64,000 bases of DNA from Chitinophaga parva (GTDB taxonomy: Bacteria; Bacteroidota; Bacteroidia; Chitinophagales; Chitinophagaceae), in contig NZ_QCYK01000001.1 in NCBI RefSeq assembly GCF_003071345.1, positions 1,798,001 through 1,862,000 of the forward strand. The letters are read 5' to 3'. The number at the start of each line of letters is the position of its first letter. The stretch's first letter is position 1. Below, one piece after another: positions 26,558 to 35,167 of this stretch. The notes under the pieces are model-generated. The model saw only the letters and a program-made list of their open reading frames with translations. It searched no databases and was not told the origin of the DNA. A program made the translations under genes and the position numbers.

Positions 26558-27271
26558 ATGATCAAACAACTTGTTTCCGTTTGCCTCGCCCTGTCGGCTG
26601 TAGTGACCTTCTCTTCCTGTGAGCACCATCGTGGCAGCGGCCACATTGTCACAGAAAATCATTCCATCACCGAATTTACCCGCCTGTCTGTAGGAGGCCA
26701 GTTTGATGTGGAATATACCCAGGCGCCTGCCGGCAACCTGGAGATCAGCGGGGACGACAACCTGATGAAATATGTGGAGATCAGCAATGACGGTGGTGAA
26801 TTATCCATCAAAATGAGGAAAGGGGGGTGGTTTGATATCCACAAAAATTTCACGATCAAAGTAAGCTCAGCCCAGCTGGAAGAAATGAATCTTGCCGGTA
26901 GCGGTCATATGCGGTTCATGAATGACTTCAAAGGTGACCACCGGCTGAAAACCGCCATAGCAGGGGCTGGGAGCATTTCCGGAAAAATAGATGTGCCGGA
27001 ATTTGATGCAGAAATTGCCGGCGCCGGTACGTATAATATAGCAGGCCAGACGCGTAAGGCCAGCATCTCCGTGATGGGCAGTGGCGACTTTAACGGGTAC
27101 GACCTGCTTACCGAGGATACCCAGGCCAATATTGCCGGCAGTGGCAATGTACATGTAACCGCCAGCAGAACGCTGCGCGCCGATATTGCGGGCAGTGGGG
27201 ACGTGCGTTATAAGGGCTCTCCCGAAGTAAGTTCCAGCATTGGCGGATCAGGTTCCGTGCGCAAAGGCTGA
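26558..27271 (+). CDS. Head-GIN domain (DUF2807) lipoprotein
   Basis: 237 residues. Lipobox TFSSC with Cys21, then a single-stranded right-handed beta-helix of the DUF2807/head-GIN type. Repeats with GSG turns are obvious: LAGSGHMRF, IAGAGSISG, IAGAGTYNI, VMGSGDFNG, IAGSGNVHV, IAGSGDVRY and IGGSGSVRKG. These proteins are common in Bacteroidota envelopes, and their role is unsettled (putative adhesin or stress-related). It is divergent from guaA. Confidence 0.9.
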   Translation: MIKQLVSVCLALSAVVTFSSCEHHRGSGHIVTENHSITEFTRLSVGGQFDVEYTQAPAGNLEISGDDNLMKYVEISNDGGELSIKMRKGGWFDIHKNFTIKVSSAQLEEMNLAGSGHMRFMNDFKGDHRLKTAIAGAGSISGKIDVPEFDAEIAGAGTYNIAGQTRKASISVMGSGDFNGYDLLTEDTQANIAGSGNVHVTASRTLRADIAGSGDVRYKGSPEVSSSIGGSGSVRKG

Positions 27272-27620
27272 TCACAATGGCACGCTGTTTGAAAGCCATC
27301 ATCCGTTTGTGACGTTTTGAGAAAAGCTATAACGGTATTTTAACAATCCTTTTATACCAACGTTTTTATCAAACCGTTCTTAAGAAGAAAAAATTAAAGT
27401 CCTTTAGCACAGGTACGGTTATAGGCGACCAGAGATTTATAGCCGTGCCTGCGCTTAGGCACAAGTAACACATCCCGATCTTTATATCAACGCCAGCAAT
27501 ACACCCGCCACCTGCACCCCGCGTGCATGCCAGCGCCCCGGCCGGTCTTCTTTTTTTTGAAGGGATTTTTTGTAAGTTTACACCTTTCTTGGCTGGGTCC
27601 TATTCCTATTTTTATTGATT
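27272..27620. other. 349-base gap with a structured RNA-like segment
   Basis: No gene is seen. A hairpin of 14 consecutive pairs with two G-U (27410-27423 with 27438-27451), extendable by three more pairs, lies at 27407-27455. A second hairpin GTGCCT / AGGCAC (27445-27462) uses part of the same right arm, so the two are mutually exclusive on an RNA. The rest is AT-rich upstream and has a poly-T stretch before darA. A leader switch or attenuator of the downstream operon is possible but unproven. Confidence 0.45.
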
Positions 27621-28541
27621 ATGAGCGAACTACCTAAAGTCCTGGTTGTATATTACACGCAGACAGGGCAACTCAAAACCATTATAGATTCGGTGCTGTC
27701 GCCCCTGCAAGGCCAGGCGGAGATCACGTACGAGCAACTGGAGCCCGTAACACCCTGGGAATTTCCCTGGAACAAGCAAACGTTTTACGACACCATGCCC
27801 GAAACCGTACAAGGTACACCCCGCGGCATCAAACCCCTGAAAGTTGACCCGGACGCTCATTTCGATCTGGTTATCCTGGCCTACCAGCCCTGGTTCCTGT
27901 CTCCATCCCAGCCCACTGCCGCTTTCCTGCAAAGCCCGGAAGCAGCCCGCTTGCTCAAAGGGAAGCCTGTGCTCACCCTCATGGGCGCACGCAACATGTG
28001 GCTGAATGCGCAGGAAAAAGTGAAGGGCCACCTGGAGGGCATGGGCGCCCGCCTGGTGGGTAATATTGTGCTGGTAGATAACTCGCCCAATATCCCTTCC
28101 GTGATCACCGTACTGCGCTGGCAGTTCAAAGGCAAGAAGGACGCATTCTTTATATTCCCGCCCGCCGGCGTGCAGCAGCAAGACATTGAGGCTGCCAAAC
28201 GTTTTGGCCCTGTCATTGGCCAGGCCCTGCAGGCGCGCAACTTTGACAACCTCTACCCCAACCTGATGGCAGAAAACGCCGTGACGCTGAAACCTAACCT
28301 GGTAGTCCTGGAAGACCGCGGCATCCGCGCTTTCCGTTTCTGGGCCAGGTTTATCAGTGCCAAAGGCGGTCCCGGCGCAAAACCACGCCAGATCCGCGTG
28401 CTCATGTACCGCCGCTTACTCCTGCTGGGTATCTTTGTGCTCACCCCCATTACCATGATCTCATCCTGGTACCAGCTCACCTTTAAGAAGCGCCACCTGC
28501 TCAAAGAAGTGGAATATTATTTAGGGTTGGCAAAACGTTAA
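27621..28541 (+). CDS. darA: Dialkylresorcinol condensing enzyme-like protein (DarA)
   Basis: About 306 residues from the ATG at 27621. A flavodoxin-like N-terminus (VLVVYYTQTGQLKTIIDSVL, then LVILAYQPWFLSPSQPTAAF) and a C-terminal hydrophobic helix near 265-290 suggest membrane association. It matches proteins called DarA in flexirubin/dialkylresorcinol loci and precedes a DarB-like ketosynthase. In characterised systems DarA and DarB join two beta-keto acyl units to a resorcinol ring. The name rests on family resemblance plus context. Confidence 0.8.
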   Translation: MSELPKVLVVYYTQTGQLKTIIDSVLSPLQGQAEITYEQLEPVTPWEFPWNKQTFYDTMPETVQGTPRGIKPLKVDPDAHFDLVILAYQPWFLSPSQPTAAFLQSPEAARLLKGKPVLTLMGARNMWLNAQEKVKGHLEGMGARLVGNIVLVDNSPNIPSVITVLRWQFKGKKDAFFIFPPAGVQQQDIEAAKRFGPVIGQALQARNFDNLYPNLMAENAVTLKPNLVVLEDRGIRAFRFWARFISAKGGPGAKPRQIRVLMYRRLLLLGIFVLTPITMISSWYQLTFKKRHLLKEVEYYLGLAKR

Positions 28542-28683
28542 GTCAGCAGGGGGAATGATGCCACTTAATAAAAGATGTATTATTTTCACATTCCAGATAT
28601 CGACCTACCAGGCCACCACTTAATTTGTATTGTTTCCTGTGCGGTAATGTGAATGACAACTAAACCAAGCATTTATAATTCTC

Positions 28684-29826
28684 ATGAAAGAAGTTTATAT
28701 AACGAGGTTATCGAAGTTTTTGCCAAATGAGCCTGTGAGCAACGACGAAATGGAAACCATACTGGGTAAGGTGGATGGAAAGCCGTCCCGCGCCCGTCTT
28801 AAAATTCTCGGAAACAACAAGATCACCACCCGCTATTATTCCCTGGACCGGAATGGCAGCGGAGCCAGCACGCACTCTAATGCAGAAATGACGGCCAACG
28901 CGGTGCGCGGCCTGTTTGACGAAAAGTTCCCGATCGAAAATATGCAGCTCCTGGCCTGTGGCACTACCTCGCCGGACCAGCTGCTGCCCGGCCACGCCGC
29001 CATGGTGCACGGCCTGCTGGAATGCAAACCTGTAGAACTGATCTCTGCTACCGGCGCCTGCGCTGCCGGCATGCAGGCTTTCAAATATGCTTTCATGTCT
29101 ATCAAATCCGGCAACAGCACCAACGCGGTGAGCACCGGGTCTGAAAAATTTTCCAGCTGGCTGCTGGCACAGAAATTCCAGCCGGAAGCGGAGAACCTCA
29201 AGAGCCTGGATGAAAATCCTATCATTGCCTTTGAAAAGGACTTCCTCCGCTGGATGCTCTCTGATGGCGCATCCGCAGCCCTTTTCCAGGACAAGCCCAA
29301 TGAAGAAGGCTTGTCACTCCGCGTGAACTGGGTAGAGCTGGCCTCTTACGCCAATGAACTGGAAACCTGTATGTATGCCGGCGCTATCAAGAATGCTGAT
29401 GGCACTACGAAAGGCTGGATAGATATGACACCGGAAGAATGGGCGCAGCACTCGGTGTTCTCCTTTAAACAGGATACCCGCCTGCTCGGCAAGAATATTG
29501 TACCGGTAGGCTCACAGATGTGGAAAGAAATGGTGGAAAAGCATAACATCCACCTTGATGAGATTGATTTCTTTTTGCCCCACCTGTCCTCCGAATTTTT
29601 CCGCTTCAAGATCGATGAAGAGATTGCGCGCCTGGGTGTTCCCATCCCGCAGGAAAAATGGTTCACCAACCTGGTGAACGTGGGCAACATCGGCACCGCC
29701 TCTCCCTACCTGATGCTGGAAGAGCTGCTGAATACCGGCCGCCTGAAAAAAGGCCAGACCATTGTAATGATGGTGCCGGAAAGTGCCCGCTTCACGTATG
29801 CCTACGCGCATATTACGGTGGTATAG
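28684..29826 (+). CDS. darB: Beta-ketoacyl-ACP synthase III-like enzyme (DarB)
   Basis: 380 residues of the KAS III/thiolase fold. The catalytic triad is visible: Cys126 in SATGACAAGMQ, His in FFLPHLSSEF near 300, and Asn in VNVGNIGTASPY near 332. It would form the carbon-carbon bond between two acyl chains in resorcinol lipid synthesis. The 142-base gap from darA carries no terminator, so the two are likely in one operon. Confidence 0.87.
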   Translation: MKEVYITRLSKFLPNEPVSNDEMETILGKVDGKPSRARLKILGNNKITTRYYSLDRNGSGASTHSNAEMTANAVRGLFDEKFPIENMQLLACGTTSPDQLLPGHAAMVHGLLECKPVELISATGACAAGMQAFKYAFMSIKSGNSTNAVSTGSEKFSSWLLAQKFQPEAENLKSLDENPIIAFEKDFLRWMLSDGASAALFQDKPNEEGLSLRVNWVELASYANELETCMYAGAIKNADGTTKGWIDMTPEEWAQHSVFSFKQDTRLLGKNIVPVGSQMWKEMVEKHNIHLDEIDFFLPHLSSEFFRFKIDEEIARLGVPIPQEKWFTNLVNVGNIGTASPYLMLEELLNTGRLKKGQTIVMMVPESARFTYAYAHITVV

Positions 29827-29967
29827 GGGAGTGATGGATCGTCAAATTGTTAGATGGTTAAAGGCTGATTGTTAATCGTATATCGTAGTGTTTCCGGCAC
29901 TGTATAACCGGAACAAAACGGCGGTTAACTTTTACCCTTTAACCATTAATGTTAAAATACAGCAAGC
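29827..29967 (+). repeat. Intercistronic inverted repeat in the resorcinol operon
   Basis: Eleven-base perfect arms ATGGTTAAAGG (29854-29864) and CCTTTAACCAT (29936-29946) enclose a smaller GTTTCCGG/CCGGAAC hairpin (29890-29914). No T-run follows, so it is not a simple terminator. Confidence 0.5.
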
Positions 29968-30369
29968 ATGAAACAGGAAGAAGTACCCCAGGATGGCAAC
30001 GGCCTCACCGGAGGCAAATTCAGCCAGCTATTTTATGCCGTGAACAAGGAAGGGGAATACGTGCAGGTATCCAGCATAGGCTGGGAACCGGAGAACGTGG
30101 CCATGGCCCAGGCCTGGGATGAGATTCACCAGAAAACCGAAGCTACCCTGCAGGCCGTGAAGGACGGGAAACTGAGCCCCATTGCCTATTTCATGGAAAA
30201 GGAGCTGATGACGCCCGAGATCCTGGCCGGCTACGTGGGCAAGTTCCAGTGGCAGGTGAAACGCCACCTGAAACCTTCCGTTTTCAAAACCTTACCCGAT
30301 ACACTACTGCAGAAATATGCCGCTGTATTTAAGATCAGTGTGCAGGAGCTGAAGCAGTTTGGACGTTAA
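29968..30369 (+). CDS. Conserved small protein of the resorcinol/flexirubin operon
   Basis: 133 residues, soluble, no signal peptide or recognised domain. Aromatic-rich N-terminus (GGKFSQLFYAVNKEGEYVQVSSIGW) and a helical C-terminus ending in LKQFGR. It lies between DarB and the BtrH-like protein in the same direction. Function unknown; a link to the pathway is inferred from position. Confidence 0.75.
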   Translation: MKQEEVPQDGNGLTGGKFSQLFYAVNKEGEYVQVSSIGWEPENVAMAQAWDEIHQKTEATLQAVKDGKLSPIAYFMEKELMTPEILAGYVGKFQWQVKRHLKPSVFKTLPDTLLQKYAAVFKISVQELKQFGR

Positions 30370-30411
30370 ATTGTCCGGGCAACTTACCAATTCTACAATC
30401 TGACAATTTAA
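30366..30411. repeat. Short intercistronic inverted repeat TTAAATTGTC/GACAATTTAA
   Basis: Ten-base perfect arms at 30366-30375 (which include the upstream stop codon) and 30402-30411. The element fills the gap and ends 4 bases before the next start codon. Confidence 0.6.
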
Positions 30412-30415
30412 GCAG

Positions 30416-31441
30416 ATGTCCGCAACTACAACTATGAGTAATATCGATTTCCGGCATTCACAGTCCGCGCACTGTGAAAGTGGCGTGGTGTCCAGCCTGT
30501 TCCGTCATCATGGCCTGGAGATCAGTGAGCCGATGGCGTTTGGCATTGGGGCCGGCATCTTCTTTGGCCACCTGCCTTTTGTGAAAGTGAACGGCGTACC
30601 GGGTACTACTTACCGTATTTTCCCGGGAGCCATTTTTAATAAAGCCAGTCAGCGTTTAGGCGTTACCGTTAGATCGGAATCTTTCCGCAACGTGGAAAGG
30701 GCCATGGAGGCGCTGGATGAAAAAATAGCCCAGGGTACGCCCGTGGGGTTGCTTTCCAGCGTATACTACCTGCCTTATTTTCCGCCCGCATACCGTTTTC
30801 ATTTCAATGCGCACAACCTCGTGGTGTATGGAAAGAGTGAAGAAGGCAACTACCTGGTGAGCGACCCGATCATGGACGTTGCCACCGAGATAGATCCGGA
30901 AAGCCTGGCCCAGGCCCGCTTTGCCAAAGGCTTCCCGGAGCCCAAGGGGAAAATGTATTACCCCGTGTCCATGCCGGACAGTGTATCCTGGGAAACGCCC
31001 ATTAAACAAGGCATTGAGCAGGCCTGCCATTATATGCTGAAAATTCCCGTACCCCTGTTTGGCGTAAAAGGCATGCGCTTCCTGGCCAAACGCATACAGC
31101 GCTACCCGGAAAAAGTGGGGGAGCGCAAGGCAGGGTTGTTCCTGGGCAATGTGATCCGCATGCAGGAAGAAATAGGCACCGGTGGGGCCGGCTTCCGCTT
31201 CATGTATGCCGCCTTCCTGCAGGAAGCCGCGCTGAAGCTGAATAAGCCGGAGCTTTCCAGGCTGGGCGCGGAGCTCACGTCCGTGGGCGACCTGTGGCGC
31301 AACTTCGCTTTCCAGGCGGGCCGCGTGTGCAAGAGCCGCGCGGGCGATACCGGCTCTTACCAGGAACTGGGCGAAATGATGATACAATGTTCCGCCGCGG
31401 AAGAAGTACTGTTCCGCAAACTGGCCCAGGTAAAATTTTAA
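30416..31441 (+). CDS. BtrH-like N-terminal domain protein with DUF4872-like C-terminus
   Basis: 341 residues. The N-terminal half matches the BtrH_N fold, an acyl-transferring papain-like domain. The candidate Cys20 lies in SAHCESGVVSSLFRHHG, His in FHFNAHNLVVYG near 135-145 and Asp in YLVSDPIMD. The C-terminal helical half fits DUF4872. BtrH moves an acyl group from an ACP to an amine in butirosin synthesis. Here the acyl source could be the ACP at 33684, which would fit tailoring of the resorcinol product. An alternative ATG at 30434 would shorten it by six residues. Confidence 0.8.
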   Translation: MSATTTMSNIDFRHSQSAHCESGVVSSLFRHHGLEISEPMAFGIGAGIFFGHLPFVKVNGVPGTTYRIFPGAIFNKASQRLGVTVRSESFRNVERAMEALDEKIAQGTPVGLLSSVYYLPYFPPAYRFHFNAHNLVVYGKSEEGNYLVSDPIMDVATEIDPESLAQARFAKGFPEPKGKMYYPVSMPDSVSWETPIKQGIEQACHYMLKIPVPLFGVKGMRFLAKRIQRYPEKVGERKAGLFLGNVIRMQEEIGTGGAGFRFMYAAFLQEAALKLNKPELSRLGAELTSVGDLWRNFAFQAGRVCKSRAGDTGSYQELGEMMIQCSAAEEVLFRKLAQVKF

Positions 31442-31447
31442 GTGACC

Positions 31448-32197
31448 ATGTACAGTATAGCGGTGCAGGACCTGCACAAAACCTACCCGGGTAGCCTGGA
31501 AACTACGCTGCGCGGCCTTTCCTTCCGCTTTCACGAAGGGAAGATAGCCGGCCTGCTGGGGCCCAATGGTGCCGGCAAGACCACCACTATTTCCATCCTC
31601 TGCGGGCTGGTAAAAGCCGGCAGTGGCAGCGTGGAAGTGATGGGCCTTACCCAGGATGCCGTGCACCGGGAAAAGATCAAGTCCGCACTGGGCGTAGTGC
31701 CACAGCAGATAGCCTTGTTCCCGCAGCTCACCGCCTATGAAAACCTGGAATATTTTGGCAACCTGTATGGCTTCAAAGGCCCCGGCCTTAAAAGCCAGAT
31801 CCTGTCCCTGCTGGAGCAGTTTGGCCTGGAAAAGGCCGCCCACAAGGAAACCGGCAAATTTTCCGGCGGCATGAAACGCCGCACCAATATCATCGCCGCT
31901 ATTTTACACCGCCCCCGCCTCCTCATCCTGGATGAGCCTACGGCCGGCGTGGATGTACAGTCCCGCACCATGATCCTTCAATTCCTCAAAGACTATAACC
32001 GCGCGGAAGGCGTGAGCATTCTCTATACGTCCCACCTGCTGGAAGAAGCCCAGCATCTTTGCGAAGAAGTGGTGATCATGGATGAAGGCAAACAAGTGCT
32101 GCAGGGCAACCCGCAAACCCTGGTCAGCGCCAACCCCGGCTGCCGCCACCTGGAAGATGTGTTCTTACATTATACAGGACACGCGCTGAGGGATTAA
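31448..32197 (+). CDS. ABC transporter ATP-binding protein
   Basis: 249 residues. Walker A GPNGAGKTT (38-46), Q-loop VPQQIALFPQ, signature FSGGMKRR, Walker B LLILDEPTAGVD and a switch His in LYTSHLLEE. The ATG at 31448 is taken rather than the GTG at 31442. It powers the ABC-2 permease encoded next, probably exporting the operon product or a precursor. Confidence 0.95.
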   Translation: MYSIAVQDLHKTYPGSLETTLRGLSFRFHEGKIAGLLGPNGAGKTTTISILCGLVKAGSGSVEVMGLTQDAVHREKIKSALGVVPQQIALFPQLTAYENLEYFGNLYGFKGPGLKSQILSLLEQFGLEKAAHKETGKFSGGMKRRTNIIAAILHRPRLLILDEPTAGVDVQSRTMILQFLKDYNRAEGVSILYTSHLLEEAQHLCEEVVIMDEGKQVLQGNPQTLVSANPGCRHLEDVFLHYTGHALRD

Positions 32198-32202
32198 GAA
32201 AT

Positions 32203-32307
32203 TGTACAGCGTACTGCGTACAACGTACAACGTACCGCTGTTTGAACCAAACGCAATAAATCTTACACGTGCAGGTACGTTGTACACTGTACGTTGTACA
32301 TTGTACA
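32203..32307. repeat. Large imperfect inverted repeat of GTAC-type units between ABC genes
   Basis: 34-base arms (32203-32236 and 32274-32307) pair at 28 of 34 positions, including 12 perfect pairs (GTACAACGTACC). They are built of repeated TGTAC/GTACAACGTAC units around a 37-base loop. The right arm ends one base before the permease ATG and so would hide its initiation region. GTACAACGTACC also occurs at 19861-19872. Confidence 0.7.
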
Positions 32308-32308
32308 G

Positions 32309-33595
32309 ATGTTAAGACTTTTCTCCACCATCCGCAAAGAGTACCGGCTCCTGTTCAGAGATAAGATGGGGCTTAGCCTGCTATTCCTCATGCCGGTGAT
32401 CCTGATCACGGTGATGGCGCTCATACAGGATGCACCGTTCAAGGACTACCAGGAACTGAAGTTTGATATCCTTACGGTAGACAATGATCACGGGCGCCTG
32501 GCACGTTACATCAGGGAAGGGCTGGCACACAGCGGCCAGTTCCGCGTGATAGACACCCTGGACGGGCAGGCGCTTACGCAGGAGCGGGCCAAGGAACTGG
32601 TGAACAAAGGTGATTATAAGATCAGCATCATTATTCCACACGGCGCCACGGGCGCCATTGTGAGCAATGCCAATAAGATCACCAATGACCTGAGCCGCCG
32701 CATGGGACTGCCGGTCACGGCCCCGGTAAAGCTGCATGATGATTCGCTGAACGTGGTGATCTACTTTGATCCCGCGGCCAAGAAAGCTTTTAAAAGCGCC
32801 ATCCACCAGGCCCTGGATAATTTCCTCACCCAGGTGGAAACAGACCTGCTGATAGAGCGCATCCAGCAGCAACTCAAAGCCAAGGGAGCGCCGGAACAGG
32901 ACTCACTGAACATACAACTGAAAGCCATCGGGCTGCAGGAGCAGACCACCGCGGCAGATGCCGGGCCGGACGTGATCTCCAACTCCGTGCAGCACAATGT
33001 GCCGGCGTGGAGCATCTTTGCCATGTTCTTCATCGTGATCCCCATTGCGGGTAATATGATCCGCGAGCGGGAAGATGGCAGCCTGCTGCGCATGAAACTG
33101 ATCCCTGGTTCTTACCTGGCCATCCTGGCGGGCAAGATGTTGTTCTTTGTGTCCATCTGCGTAGTGCAGTTTTACCTGATGATGCTGGTAGGGGTGTACC
33201 TGCTGCCTTTGCTGGGCCTGCCCCGGCTGGAAATGGGCAGCCTGTACCTGCCCACGTTTGTAATAGCCACCTGTATAGGGCTGGCCGCCACGGCCTATGG
33301 CATCCTGATCGGCACGGTTTTTAAAACACCGAACCAGGCACTGAACTTCGGGGCCATTTCCATCGTCATCCTGTCTGCCATTGGCGGCATCTGGATCCCG
33401 CTGGAAGTAATGCCCCGCCACATGCAGACCATCGGGCACCTGTCGCCCCTCAGCTGGGGGCTGGATGCCATCAATAATATTTACCTGCGCCACGGCGGCA
33501 TGGGCAGCGTGTGGAAGCAGGTGGGGCTGCTCCTGGCCTTTGCCGGCGCCCTATTGGGTATTGCCGCGTGGGCGGAGAAAAGGAGGATCAATTAG
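32309..33595 (+). CDS. ABC-2 type transporter permease
   Basis: 428 residues from the ATG at 32309; an upstream TTG would lie inside the inverted repeat. One N-terminal helix (LSLLFLMPVILITVMAL) is followed by a large extracytoplasmic domain (50-230) and five C-terminal helices, including the typical SAIGGIWIPLEVMP segment before the last helix. This is the DrrB/YhgE-like exporter layout. It pairs with the ATPase upstream for lipid or polyketide export. Confidence 0.9.
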   Translation: MLRLFSTIRKEYRLLFRDKMGLSLLFLMPVILITVMALIQDAPFKDYQELKFDILTVDNDHGRLARYIREGLAHSGQFRVIDTLDGQALTQERAKELVNKGDYKISIIIPHGATGAIVSNANKITNDLSRRMGLPVTAPVKLHDDSLNVVIYFDPAAKKAFKSAIHQALDNFLTQVETDLLIERIQQQLKAKGAPEQDSLNIQLKAIGLQEQTTAADAGPDVISNSVQHNVPAWSIFAMFFIVIPIAGNMIREREDGSLLRMKLIPGSYLAILAGKMLFFVSICVVQFYLMMLVGVYLLPLLGLPRLEMGSLYLPTFVIATCIGLAATAYGILIGTVFKTPNQALNFGAISIVILSAIGGIWIPLEVMPRHMQTIGHLSPLSWGLDAINNIYLRHGGMGSVWKQVGLLLAFAGALLGIAAWAEKRRIN

Positions 33596-33683
33596 TCCGT
33601 ACAAAACATTATTTTTACCCAATTCATACAAGCAAGGGCTACGGTTTGCCCGCGTCACCTACAGCGCTAAAAACCTGCACATT

Positions 33684-33947
33684 ATGACAATAGAAGCATT
33701 AAAACAGCAACTGAAAGAACAGATCATTGAGGCCCTGAACCTACAGGACATCAAACCGGCAGATATTGACGACCAGGCAGCGCTCTTCGGTGAAGGACTG
33801 GGCCTGGACAGCATTGATTCCCTGGAACTGATGGTGCTGCTGGAAAGAAGCTACCACATTAAAGTAGAAGATCCGCGCGAAGGCCGCAAGATCCTGCAAT
33901 CCGTACAGTCCATGGCTGAATTCATTCTTTCCAAACAACCCGCCTAA
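33684..33947 (+). CDS. Acyl carrier protein
   Basis: 87 residues. The phosphopantetheine attachment Ser43 lies in GLGLDSIDSLEL, and the four-helix ACP pattern is complete. The start at 33684 (MTIEALKQQL) is chosen because longer in-frame reading upstream is unrelated sequence. It ends 5 bases before the ketosynthase gene, so it is surely co-transcribed and is the carrier for this operon. Confidence 0.92.
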   Translation: MTIEALKQQLKEQIIEALNLQDIKPADIDDQAALFGEGLGLDSIDSLELMVLLERSYHIKVEDPREGRKILQSVQSMAEFILSKQPA

Positions 33948-33952
33948 ACGTT

Positions 33953-35158
33953 ATGGGGCAACGCGTGCTGATCACAGGAGTGGGGATAATCACCGCCATG
34001 GGCGATGATGTGCAGCAGCACCTGGAACGCCTGCTGAATGTCCGGAGTGGGCTTGGCTTTACCGATTATGTGAACACCGTGCACCAGCACGTGCTGCCCG
34101 TGGCCGAGGTAAAGCATACAGACGCAGCGCTGGCCACCATGGCCGGTTTGCCTGGTACAGACGGGTACACCCGCACCACCTTACTGGGCCTGGTGGCCAT
34201 GCAGGAAGCCCTGCGCAGCGCCGGCAGCCCGGATGTGCAGAACGCCCGCACTGGCTTTATCAACGCCACCACGGTGGGGGGTATGGTGGAAACAGAGCGC
34301 GTGTACTTTGATCTCACCGATCCTGCCCGGGAAGGGGAGTACGTGGCCAGTGCAGACCTGCTGGACTGTGGGGATTGCACCCAGCACATAGCCGCCGCAG
34401 TGCACATCGATGAGTTTGTGACCACCATCAGTACTGCCTGCTCTTCTGCGGCCAATGCACTGATGCTGGGCGCACGCATGATCAAACAGGGCCTGCTAGA
34501 CCGCGCCATCTGCGGGGGCACAGAAGCCCTTACCCGCTTTACGATCAACGGATTTAATTCCCTTAAAAATATGGACCGGCAGCCCTGCCGCCCTTTTGAC
34601 CAGCAGCGCAATGGCCTGAACCTGGGGGAAGGGGCAGCTTACCTGGTGCTGGAAAGCGAGGCACTGGTGCAGCAGCGCCAGGCCCACGTGCTGGCGGAGC
34701 TTACGGGCTACGCCAATACCAACGAGGCTTTCCACGCCACGGCGCCTTCACCGGAGGGCGATGGCGCTTTTGCCGCCATGCGGGACGCCCTGCAAATGAG
34801 CGGCAGAAGCCTGGACCAGGTGCAGTATATCAATGTGCACGGCACCGCCACACTCACCAATGATGCCGCAGAAGGCAAGGCCCTGCAACGCCTCTTTGGC
34901 CAGGCGGTACCGCCCTTCAGTTCTACCAAGCCCTTCACCGGCCATACCCTGGCCGCCGCCGGCGCCGTGGAAGCCATTTTTTCCGTGCTGGCCATTCGCC
35001 AGCAGGTATTGTTCCCCAACCTCAATTTTTCTGAAAAAATGGAGGAGCTGGACATTGTTCCCAATACGGAACTACGCACCGCACCGGTAGAAAACGTGAT
35101 CTCCAATTCCTTTGGTTTTGGAGGGAACAATGCATCGCTGGTGATCAGTAAATTTTAA
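33953..35158 (+). CDS. Beta-ketoacyl-ACP synthase (KAS I/II family)
   Basis: 401 residues. The Cys-His-His triad is complete: Cys163 in ISTACSSAANAL, His in NVHGTATLTNDAAEG near 300 and His in PFTGHTLAAAGAVEA near 330. The end is GFGGNNASLVISKF. It catalyses chain elongation on the adjacent ACP. The following gene encodes a partner-like protein 9 bases downstream. Confidence 0.92.
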   Translation: MGQRVLITGVGIITAMGDDVQQHLERLLNVRSGLGFTDYVNTVHQHVLPVAEVKHTDAALATMAGLPGTDGYTRTTLLGLVAMQEALRSAGSPDVQNARTGFINATTVGGMVETERVYFDLTDPAREGEYVASADLLDCGDCTQHIAAAVHIDEFVTTISTACSSAANALMLGARMIKQGLLDRAICGGTEALTRFTINGFNSLKNMDRQPCRPFDQQRNGLNLGEGAAYLVLESEALVQQRQAHVLAELTGYANTNEAFHATAPSPEGDGAFAAMRDALQMSGRSLDQVQYINVHGTATLTNDAAEGKALQRLFGQAVPPFSSTKPFTGHTLAAAGAVEAIFSVLAIRQQVLFPNLNFSEKMEELDIVPNTELRTAPVENVISNSFGFGGNNASLVISKF

Positions 35159-35167
35159 GGAGAAGCC

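Noticed and set aside
27615..27620. TTG start for darA
   Set aside because: An ATG six bases later fits the family start better.
30656..31843. 395-codon antisense frame over the BtrH-like and ABC genes
   Set aside because: Shadow of well-supported genes; composition rich in His/Gln/Gly typical of antisense reading.
33465..33683. Upstream extension of the ACP reading frame
   Set aside because: Those codons overlap the permease gene out of frame and are not ACP-like.
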